Assembly: GCA_009694165.1 (NCBI GenBank)
Contig: SHVP01000052.1
Coordinates: 1 to 17,462, forward strand
Reading direction: 5' to 3'
From: Alphaproteobacteria bacterium
Lineage (GTDB): Bacteria; Pseudomonadota; Alphaproteobacteria; SHVP01
Length of the DNA: 17,462 bases
The notes under the pieces are model-generated. The model had not been told where the DNA came from. It saw only the letters and a list, made by a program, of their open reading frames with translations, and ran no database searches. Positions 7,792-13,271 of the stretch are shown piece by piece (the first letter of the stretch is position 1; every line of letters starts with the position of its first letter). Position numbers and translations under genes: made by a program.

Positions 7792-7810
7792 CCCCACGCT
7801 GATCGTCGGC

Positions 7811-8011
7811 CTAAAGTTCGCGCTGGGCGCGCTTGCGCGCCAGCTTGCGTGCCCGCCGGATCGCTTCGGCTCGCTCGCGGGCCCGCTTCTCTGACGGCTT
7901 TTCGTAGTGATTGCGGAGCTTCATCTCACGAAAGATGCCCTCGCGCTGCATTTTCTTTTTGAGGGCGCGCAGGGCTTGATCGACGTTGTTGTCTCTGACG
8001 TGGACTTGCAA
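7811..8011 (-). CDS. rpsU: 30S ribosomal protein S21
   Basis: A 66-residue, very basic protein reading [20 protein letters not shown] and ending in a Lys/Arg-rich helix ([20 protein letters not shown]). This is bS21, a small subunit protein at the mRNA exit platform that helps select initiation sites. The start is TTG at 8011: an in-frame TGA stands directly before it, there is no ATG or GTG nearby, and AGGAGA sits upstream with seven bases between AGGAG and the TTG. Starting at the next internal ATG would delete the conserved N-terminus. It is transcribed leftward, with its own terminator before pntB, divergent from def and COQ9. COQ9-family genes are known as rpsU-divergent genes (TIGR02396), so the pairing is partly conserved here with def inserted. 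Confidence 0.96.
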   Translation of the reverse strand: MQVHVRDNNVDQALRALKKKMQREGIFREMKLRNHYEKPSEKRARERAEAIRRARKLARKRAQREL

Positions 8012-8017
8012 TCACGG

Positions 8018-8023
8018 TCTCCT
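8018..8023 (-). promoter_or_regulatory. Ribosome binding site of rpsU, deciding a TTG start
   Basis: AGGAGA on the reverse strand; seven bases lie between AGGAG and the TTG at 8011. With a stop codon (TGA, 8014-8012) immediately upstream in the same frame, it makes TTG the only start giving full-length S21. Confidence 0.8.
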
Positions 8024-8061
8024 AGAAAATGGCCCGGGCGGGCTCCGCCGCGAGGGGCGGT

Positions 8062-8090
8062 GGATAGCACAGAGCCCCCAGTCTTGTGAA
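8062..8090 (-). promoter_or_regulatory. Candidate promoter of rpsU
   Basis: On the reverse strand TTCACA (8090-8085), a 17-base spacer, then CTATCC (8067-8062) resembles the alphaproteobacterial housekeeping pattern. Transcription would start near 8055, giving a leader of about 45 bases before the rpsU TTG. Confidence 0.45.
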
Positions 8091-8104
8091 GGGCACTGCG
8101 GCCG

Positions 8105-8176
8105 TCATGGCGACGTGGCGGGATCGACGTCCCGCAAGAACCAAGTCGCCACTAATACTAGTAGGCTGAGGATCAT
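8105..8176 (-). CDS. Possible 23-residue membrane micropeptide (speculative)
   Basis: The reverse strand from an ATG at 8176 reads MILSLLVLVATWFLRDVDP and ends at TGA 8107-8105. It is one hydrophobic span followed by a charged end. The same frame is open upstream to about 8260, adding GHAINAGFVRV before the span, so a longer version from a GTG is possible. There is no clear Shine-Dalgarno. Neighbouring DNA in this gap does not otherwise encode a hydrophobic stretch. I do not recognise a family; it may be chance. Confidence 0.2.
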   Translation of the reverse strand: MILSLLVLVATWFLRDVDPATSP

Positions 8177-8376
8177 CACCCGCACGAAACCGGCATTGAT
8201 GGCGTGGCCGAGGGGTCCGTCGGGAGATGGCGCAGATTGCCTGGGGCTTAATGGCCGAGTTCACTCGCCAGGACCGAAGCGGCGCGGTGAGCGGACGGGC
8301 GCCGCGATCGCGCATTCAGCCAAGCGGGCCGCCGCTCGGCAACGATTTTCCCGTCTCGCCGGTGTTGGCCGTTCCC

Positions 8377-8404
8377 TTTACCGCCGTCAGGACTCTGCCA
8401 TAGT
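8377..8404 (+). promoter_or_regulatory. Candidate promoter giving a leaderless def mRNA
   Basis: TTTACC (8377-8382), 16-base spacer, CATAGT (8399-8404) preceded by TGC (extended -10). The expected start, about seven bases downstream, is 8411, the A of the def ATG. No Shine-Dalgarno is seen before that ATG. Confidence 0.5.
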
Positions 8405-8410
8405 ACCGTC

Positions 8411-8968
8411 ATGGCTATTCTGAAGATTGCCCGCATGGGACACCCCGTGCTGCAGCGGGTTGCCGATCCGGTGCCGGATCCGACCGCTCCCGAGATTTCT
8501 CGCCTGGTTCAGGACATGATCGAAACGATGGTCGACGCCGAGGGGCTCGGGCTGGCGGCGCCGCAGGTTCACGTGCCGCTGCGGCTGGTTATTTTCCATG
8601 TGCCGCCCGCGCGCGCGGACGACGACCACGACGAAATGCCGCTGTCGGTCTTGATCAATCCCGAGATCGAACCGCTTGCCGCGGCCAGCGGCAGCGGCTG
8701 GGAGGGGTGCCTGTCGGTCCCGGGACTGCGGGGGAGAGTCTCGCGCTTCGCGCAAATTCGCTACCGCGGCGTCGATCTCAAGGGCGAACCGATCGACCGT
8801 GTCGCCGAGGGGATGCATGCGCGCGTCGTTCAGCACGAGTGCGATCACCTCGACGGCGTTCTCTATCCGATGCGGATGACCGACCTGCGCGACCTGGTGT
8901 TCGAGTCGGAATGGAAACACATCGCCGGGCCGGGAACCGAGGAAGCGGGCGATGACCTCCTCGATTGA
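8411..8968 (+). CDS. def: Peptide deformylase
   Basis: A 185-residue metalloenzyme that removes the formyl group from the N-terminal Met of new proteins at the ribosome exit. All three family motifs are present: GLGLAAPQ (motif 1, residues 45-52), EGCLSVPG (motif 2, metal ligand C100) and QHECDHLDG (motif 3, ligands H142 and H146, catalytic E143). The motif 2 cysteine form fits bacterial deformylases. A run rich in Asp/His (ARADDDHDEM) around residues 72-80 is a charged insertion in a loop. The C-terminus is acidic. No fmt gene lies next to it, unlike the usual def-fmt pair. It overlaps COQ9 by 17 bases. Upstream sequence suggests leaderless transcription. Confidence 0.96.
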   Translation: MAILKIARMGHPVLQRVADPVPDPTAPEISRLVQDMIETMVDAEGLGLAAPQVHVPLRLVIFHVPPARADDDHDEMPLSVLINPEIEPLAAASGSGWEGCLSVPGLRGRVSRFAQIRYRGVDLKGEPIDRVAEGMHARVVQHECDHLDGVLYPMRMTDLRDLVFESEWKHIAGPGTEEAGDDLLD

Positions 8969-9602
8969 CGCCCAGCGCTCCCGCATCCTCGCCGCGCTCT
9001 TGCAGCAGGCCCCCTTCGATGGGTGGACGACGCCGACCTATCGCCAGGTTCTGCGATCCCTGGCGATCGAGGAACTGGAGGCCGAGTTGGCGTTTCCGCG
9101 CGGCATCGCCGATGCGCTCGATCATTTCGTCGGCGACGCCGACGAGCGCATGGAACGCGCTCTCGCGCCGGCCGATCTGGTGGCGCTCCCGTTTCGTGAC
9201 CGTATTGCCAAGATCGTTCGTGTCCGGCTCGAGCAGAACAGCGAGCATCGGGAAGCAATTCGCCAGGCGATCGGCGCCCAGATCGGGATGCAGTTCGCCG
9301 CCGACCGTTGCCGCGGGCTTTACCGTACGGTCGACGCGATGTGGCGCTTGGCCGGCGATACGGCCACCGATTTCAGCTTCTACACCAAGCGTGCTTCGCT
9401 GGCGGCGGTGTATACGGCGACGTTGCTTTACTGGCTCGATGACGATTCGCCGGACTACGTCGAGACGTGGTCGTTCCTAGCCCGGCGGATCGAGAACGTG
9501 CTGGCGATCGGGAAGCTGCGCGGCCGGGTCGAACGCTGGACCGAGGCCTTGCCCAACCCGGTCCGGTTCTTCCGCCATTCACCGCTCGGCGGGCGTCGTT
9601 AG
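8952..9602 (+). CDS. COQ9-family protein (TIGR02396, rpsU-divergent type)
   Basis: A 216-residue, mostly helical protein. The C-terminal signature is DFSFYTKRASLAAVYTATLL followed by YWLDDDSPD, characteristic of the COQ9 family, and the N-terminal 70 residues resemble a TetR-like helical bundle (SRILAALLQQAPFDGW). In eukaryotes COQ9 binds lipid and supports COQ7 hydroxylation in ubiquinone synthesis; a similar role at the membrane is likely in alphaproteobacteria. GAGGAAG (8939-8945) precedes the ATG at 8952, inside the end of def, so the two are probably co-translated. Its TAG stop shares bases with the stop of convergent purK (9599-9602). Confidence 0.9.
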   Translation: MTSSIDAQRSRILAALLQQAPFDGWTTPTYRQVLRSLAIEELEAELAFPRGIADALDHFVGDADERMERALAPADLVALPFRDRIAKIVRVRLEQNSEHREAIRQAIGAQIGMQFAADRCRGLYRTVDAMWRLAGDTATDFSFYTKRASLAAVYTATLLYWLDDDSPDYVETWSFLARRIENVLAIGKLRGRVERWTEALPNPVRFFRHSPLGGRR

Positions 9603-10690
9603 GCGCGGCGCGGCGGCCCCGACAGCGGGCGCAGCCGCGTCACATGGCCCATCTTGCGCCCGGGGCGAACGGCGGCTTTGCCATAAAGATGCAGCTTCGC
9701 CATCGGGTCTCGGGCAAAGTCCGCCCACTGCTCGACCTCCTGGCCGATCAGGTTGATCATTTCGGCGTCGCTGTGCCGGGCTGGTGAACCGAGGGGCAGG
9801 CCGCAGATGGCGCGGATGTGCTGCTCGAACTGGTCGGTAATGCACGCATCGATGGTCCAGTGCCCCGAGTTGTGGACGCGGGGCGCCATTTCGTTGACCA
9901 AAATGGTGCCGTCGGCCATCGCAAACATCTCAACGGCGAGGACGCCGACATAGTCGAGCGCCGCGGCCAAGCGATGCGCGATATCTTGTGCGGTTGCGAC
10001 GGCCGCGCCGCCGACGGTCGCGGGAACGCGGCTGGTCCGCAAGATGCCGCCTTCGTGGTGATTCTCGGGCACGTCGAAGGCCGCCACCGAGCCATCGACG
10101 GCGCGCGCAACGATGACCGAGATCTCTTTGGTAAAGGGGGAAAAAGCCTCGAGGATGCACTCGACTCCGTCGAGGTCGAGCCAGCTTGGCTCGAGTTCCG
10201 CTGCCCGCTCAATGCGCCGCTGACCTTTGCCGTCATAGCCCAGACGGTTCGTCTTCAGGACTGCCGGTAGGCCGACCACATCGAGAGCGCGCGGCAGGTC
10301 GGCCGTTGCCGCGATGCGGGCATAGGCGGTCGTATTGGCCCCGATCGCGCGGGCAAATTCCTTCTCGGCGACACGATCTTGGGCGACCGCCAGGGCACGC
10401 GCGTTGGGTCGCGCCGGCACCGCCCGCGCCAGCACCTCCGCCGTGGCGGCGGGGACGTTCTCGAATTCATAGGTCACGACCGCGACGCTCGCGGCAAAGG
10501 CCCGCAGCGCATCGGCATCCTCGTAGCGAGCGATTGAGTGGCGGCTGGCAACGGCGAAGGCGGGCGAATCGGGATCGGGGCAATAGACGTGCGTCGCATA
10601 GCCGAGGCGCGCCGCCGCTATGGCAAGCATGCGTCCCAGTTGTCCGCCACCCAGAATGCCAACGGTCTTCCCGGGGGGAATGATGGTCAT
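9599..10690 (-). CDS. purK: 5-(carboxyamino)imidazole ribonucleotide synthase
   Basis: A 363-residue ATP-grasp enzyme that makes N5-CAIR from AIR, ATP and bicarbonate in purine synthesis. The N-terminus KTVGILGGGQLGRMLAIAA is diagnostic of PurK. VVTYEFENVPA, LKTNRLGYDGKGQ (ATP-grasp lysine and glycine-rich loop) and ILVNEMAPRVHNSGHWTIDA (metal and AIR site) follow in the right order. Length is normal. It lies 15 bases after purE in the same direction and has no clear Shine-Dalgarno (the preceding bases are C-rich), so translation may depend on coupling to purE. Its TAA overlaps the COQ9 stop on the other strand by four bases. Confidence 0.96.
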   Translation of the reverse strand: MTIIPPGKTVGILGGGQLGRMLAIAAARLGYATHVYCPDPDSPAFAVASRHSIARYEDADALRAFAASVAVVTYEFENVPAATAEVLARAVPARPNARALAVAQDRVAEKEFARAIGANTTAYARIAATADLPRALDVVGLPAVLKTNRLGYDGKGQRRIERAAELEPSWLDLDGVECILEAFSPFTKEISVIVARAVDGSVAAFDVPENHHEGGILRTSRVPATVGGAAVATAQDIAHRLAAALDYVGVLAVEMFAMADGTILVNEMAPRVHNSGHWTIDACITDQFEQHIRAICGLPLGSPARHSDAEMINLIGQEVEQWADFARDPMAKLHLYGKAAVRPGRKMGHVTRLRPLSGPPRRA

Positions 10691-10705
10691 GCGGCGGTGC
10701 GTCCG

Positions 10706-11206
10706 CTAGCGGTCGGCGGCAGCGGGATCGTCGGCGACAGCCGCCGTCTGCTCGGCGCGGTAGCGGTCGAGGGCGTTGGCGACGCTTTTGTCGGTGAGCG
10801 CGAGGACAGCGGCAGCCAGGAGACCGGCATTGGTCGCACCCGCTTTGCCGATCGCGAGCGTACCGACCGGAATCCCCGCCGGCATTTGGACGATCGACAA
10901 CAGGCTGTCGATTCCACCCAAGGATTGAGTCTCGATCGGTACGGCAAATACCGGGAGCGGAGTCATCGACGCCGTCATTCCCGGCAGATGGGCGGCGCCA
11001 CCCGCACCGGCGATGATGACCCGGATACCGCGCTCGCGCGCTGACTTGGCATAGGCGACCAATCGATCGGGCGTGCGATGCGCCGATACAATTCTTGTTT
11101 CATGGGCGATGCCGAGTTGGCCAAGAATATCGGCAGCATGTTTCAGAGTCGGCCAGTCGGACTGGCTGCCCATGATGATGCCTACCTGCACGGCGGTCTC
11201 AGCCAT
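10706..11206 (-). CDS. purE: N5-CAIR mutase
   Basis: A 166-residue class I PurE, converting N5-CAIR from PurK to CAIR. Motifs: MGSQSDWPT (residues 12-20), SAHRTP with catalytic H43, and [12 protein letters not shown]. The paired purK and the SQSDW form mark the bacterial N5-CAIR mutase type, not the direct AIR carboxylase. The last 20 residues are a variable Ala/Asp-rich tail. GGGGTAG lies just upstream of the ATG at 11206, and a near-consensus promoter lies at 11234-11261. No PurR-type operator is recognised. Confidence 0.96.
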   Translation of the reverse strand: MAETAVQVGIIMGSQSDWPTLKHAADILGQLGIAHETRIVSAHRTPDRLVAYAKSARERGIRVIIAGAGGAAHLPGMTASMTPLPVFAVPIETQSLGGIDSLLSIVQMPAGIPVGTLAIGKAGATNAGLLAAAVLALTDKSVANALDRYRAEQTAAVADDPAAADR

Positions 11207-11233
11207 CGCTACCCCGGTCGCGAAAGGGGCGCG

Positions 11234-11261
11234 ATTATAGGGTCGGTGGCCGGTTAATCAA
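11234..11261 (-). promoter_or_regulatory. Promoter of purE-purK
   Basis: On the reverse strand TTGATT (11261-11256), a 16-base spacer, then a perfect TATAAT (11239-11234). Expected start near 11227 gives a leader of about 20 bases to the purE ATG. Confidence 0.7.
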
Positions 11262-11330
11262 TGCGTCGCGGAAGGGCGCTGCCGGTAAGGATTCCTTTAC
11301 GGATTTGGCTCATAGTGGTTGGTGGCAGAG

Positions 11331-11396
11331 GGGGATAATTAAGGTTAATGGCCCCCGCGCTGCTTGTGGTAGAATAACCACACTGAGGGGATAACT
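11331..11396. repeat. Direct repeat GGGGATAAyT upstream of the cyclase gene
   Basis: GGGGATAATT (11331-11340) and GGGGATAACT (11387-11396) flank the inverted repeat at 11365-11382, 56 bp apart. They may be paired regulator sites or chance. Confidence 0.35.
11365..11382. promoter_or_regulatory. Operator-like inverted repeat upstream of the cyclase gene
   Basis: TGTGGT (11365-11370), AGAATA, ACCACA (11377-11382) is an exact 6+6 inverted repeat with a 6-base AT-rich centre, 30 bases before the cyclase ATG. The symmetry suits a dimeric regulator; TAGAAT within it could also act as a -10. No regulator is identified. Confidence 0.4.
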
Positions 11397-11411
11397 ACTC
11401 GCACGGGGCCG

Positions 11412-12166
11412 ATGAAGATCACTCCCATGGGGCCGGTTGGCACGACGGCGGTGTCCGCCATCCGCCGCACGCTTAGCACCTCCGCAACGGGCGCAGCCCG
11501 TGCTGCCGAACCCTATTCCAGCACCACATCGGCCCCCAGGGCCATCGATGACGGCGTTTCGATTCTTGGGGTGCCGGAAGCCGAGCTCACTCCCCCGCGT
11601 GCGCGACGCCTTCATGAGCTTGATGCGGGAGGTCGAGGAGATGCGCCGCGAGCTGCAAGCCGCGCGCGAGCGACTGGCCACCCTCGAACGGTTGGCCGAT
11701 CGCGATCCTCTCGTGCCCATCGCCAATCGCCGCGCCTTCGTCCGCGAGTTGTCGTGTCAGATGGCCCACGCCGAGCGCTATGGCCACACACCGAGCGTGG
11801 TCTACATCGATCTCAATGATTTCAAGGAAATCAACGACACCTTCGGCCACGCGGCCGGAGACGAAGCGCTTCGCCACGTCGCTAGCATTCTACTGCAGAA
11901 CGTCCGCGTGTCCGACATCGTAGGTCGCCTAGGCGGCGATGAATTCGGAATCATTCTCGATCAAACCGGCGCGCGAGAAAGCCGCGGCGCTCTCCGAGCA
12001 CATCTTCAATACGCCGCTTCTGTACAACGGGCGCAGCGTTGCGATCCGGGTTGCCGTCGGCGCCCATTCCTTCAGCGGGAACGAGGATGTCGGTCACGCG
12101 CTCGCCGCTGCCGACCGCGACATGTATGCGCACAAGAAGGCGCTTAAGAACGGCAAGGTCGCCTAA
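11412..12166 (+). pseudogene. GGDEF diguanylate cyclase, interrupted by two single-base frameshifts
   Basis: Three adjacent frames together encode one protein of about 250 residues. Frame one (ATG 11412) gives MKITPMGPVGTTAVSAIRRT and SILGVPEAELTP, up to a run of five C (11592-11596). Removing one C continues as RVRDAFMSLMREVEEMRREL (coiled coil) and the GGDEF domain, with DLNDFKEIND, RVSD (inhibitory I-site RxxD) five residues before GGDEF (11932-11946). Near AAA (11963-11965) the frame is lost again; removing one base continues as PAREKAAALSEHIF, IRVAVGAHSFSG and the terminal ALAAADRDMYAHKKALKNGK. Intact, it would make cyclic di-GMP from GTP, with no membrane or sensor domain beyond the short N-terminus. 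As given, the second shift truncates the domain after GGDEF. A shorter start at 11548 would evade the first shift but not the second. Sequencing error is a serious alternative. Confidence 0.8.
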
Positions 12167-12182
12167 ATCGCCGCTAGGCGAT
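12167..12182. repeat. Short hairpin between convergent cyclase and YdcH genes
   Basis: ATCGCC (12167-12172), loop GCTA, GGCGAT (12177-12182). It begins right after the cyclase stop and includes the YdcH stop. There is no T-run, so termination function is doubtful. Confidence 0.3.
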
Positions 12183-12371
12183 GATGTCGGGATACAGCAT
12201 CCCTTCCAATTGGCGGATTATGTCGCGCAGGGCCAGCTTGCGCTTCTTCAGCCGTTTCACCTTGACGTGATCGTGCAGCCGCTTCTCCATGAGGGCGGCT
12301 ACCGCGGAATCGAGATCGCCATGTTCGGTGCGCATCTCAATCAGACGCCGTTCAAGTTCCGCGCGATCCAT
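12174..12371 (-). CDS. YdcH-like (DUF465) miniprotein, copy 1
   Basis: A 65-residue charged helical protein: MDRAELERRLIEMRTEHGDL at the start and KVKRLKKRKLALRDIIRQLE near the end, the hallmark K-R-L-K-K-x-K-L-x-L-K/R-D-x-I motif of DUF465/YdcH. The family forms a helical hairpin; its function is not established. The ATG at 12371 is chosen because AGGAA lies just upstream (CAGGAACCG) and the family begins here; an in-frame start at 12407 would add 12 unrelated residues. It is convergent with the cyclase gene and divergent from the TIGR02444-type gene. Confidence 0.85.
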   Translation of the reverse strand: MDRAELERRLIEMRTEHGDLDSAVAALMEKRLHDHVKVKRLKKRKLALRDIIRQLEGMLYPDIIA

Positions 12372-12435
12372 CGGTTCCTGTCGATCATTGCGCGCGGACG
12401 ATAGCAAAGATCAGGTGGAACAGCGACTGTCCCGG

Positions 12436-12954
12436 GTGAGCGACAAGGCAGCGAGAGCGTTTTGGCGATTCTCGCTGGCCCTCTATAGAAGGCCCGGTGT
12501 CGCCGCGGCCTGCGAGCGGCTCCAGGACCGACTGGGCTGCGACGTCAACGTGCTGCTGTTCTGTCTTTGGCTCGGCGCCACCGGCCGGTCACTCGATCGC
12601 GCACAGTTCGCGCGAACCTTGGCCGCGGCTAGCCCCTGGCAACAGACGGTGCTGCGCCCGCTGCGCCAGGCGCGGCGGGCGCTCAAGGAACTGGCGGTCG
12701 ACCAGGCGTTGTACCAACGAGTCAAACGTGTCGAACTGGCGATGGAGCGAAGCGAACAGATCGCCCTCGCCCAAACGGCGCCGCACCGATCGGCGGGGGC
12801 GCCCGACCGGGCGCGCGCAATCCGCTACCTGCGATACTACTGGGCATGGGCCGGACTACCGCGTACCGGCGCGCGGCGCCCCCTCGCGGGACTGGTCGCT
12901 GCGACGTTCCCGACTAGCCGGAAAAATTTGGCACTGTTGTTGACCGATCTATAG
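12436..12954 (+). CDS. TIGR02444/DUF2390-family protein of unknown function
   Basis: A 172-residue, Arg-rich, helical, soluble-looking protein. Near its N-terminus it reads AFWRFSLALYRRPGVAAACE, then CDVNVLLFCLWLGATGRSLD, the hallmark of the TIGR02444 (DUF2390) family. The second half carries VLRPLRQARRALKEL and VKRVELAMERSEQIALAQ helices. Function is unknown. The start is uncertain: GTG 12436 is taken because it lies just ahead of the conserved FWRF segment, but GTG 12415 (seven residues longer) is equally open and neither has a good Shine-Dalgarno. It lies between two YdcH-like genes. Confidence 0.75.
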   Translation: MSDKAARAFWRFSLALYRRPGVAAACERLQDRLGCDVNVLLFCLWLGATGRSLDRAQFARTLAAASPWQQTVLRPLRQARRALKELAVDQALYQRVKRVELAMERSEQIALAQTAPHRSAGAPDRARAIRYLRYYWAWAGLPRTGARRPLAGLVAATFPTSRKNLALLLTDL

Positions 12955-13040
12955 CGCGCGAAAGGGCCAGAAAGCGCGGGCGTTGTTTGCCGTCGCCGCG
13001 GTATTGCCGAAGGCGTGTCATCGCGGTGCTGAAACCAGAC

Positions 13041-13046
13041 AGGAGG
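13041..13046 (+). promoter_or_regulatory. Strong ribosome binding site of YdcH copy 2
   Basis: AGGAGG six bases before the ATG at 13053. It decides that start over the upstream in-frame ATG at 12987, and it is the best Shine-Dalgarno in the window. Confidence 0.85.
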
Positions 13047-13052
13047 TTTCGT

Positions 13053-13229
13053 ATGGCTGTGAGTGAACGGACCAACGAAGTCGAGCGTCTTCGCAGCGCC
13101 CATGCCGAAATCGACGAGGCCCTTGCGGACCTGCATCGCCAGGCCCGGCCGGACGACGCTCAGATCGTCAGTTTCAAGAAGAGGAAGCTCAGCATCAAAG
13201 ATCGGCTCGCCCGCCTCGACCGGCACTGA
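13053..13229 (+). CDS. YdcH-like (DUF465) miniprotein, copy 2
   Basis: A 58-residue protein, NEVERLRSAHAEIDEALADL then IVSFKKRKLSIKDRLARLD, carrying the FKKRKLSIKD version of the DUF465 motif. It is shorter than copy 1 and clearly diverged. It has a perfect AGGAGG and probably high translation. Rightward, after the TIGR02444-type gene with a 98-bp gap in which I see no convincing promoter. Function is unknown for the family. Confidence 0.85.
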   Translation: MAVSERTNEVERLRSAHAEIDEALADLHRQARPDDAQIVSFKKRKLSIKDRLARLDRH

Positions 13230-13271
13230 TCGGGCCAACGATCCGGCGGGCGACCGATTTCCACCCGCTGG

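Larger units (their letters stand above)
8012..8410. other. 399-bp non-coding region between divergent rpsU and def
   Basis: This holds the candidate rpsU promoter (8062-8090), the candidate def promoter (8377-8404) and a possible membrane micropeptide (8105-8176, reverse strand). No tRNA, riboswitch or clear terminator is visible. Longer reading frames across it have Arg/Pro/Ser-rich translations with no family resemblance and are not called. Confidence 0.6.

Noticed and set aside
7986..8423. 145-codon forward frame across the rpsU-def gap
   Set aside because: Low-complexity Arg/Ser/Gly translation, overlaps both rpsU and def starts and the candidate promoters.
13230..13271. Possible terminator between YdcH copy 2 and the acyl-CoA synthetase
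   Set aside because: Only a GCGGG/CCCGC pairing with a long loop and no T-run on either strand.
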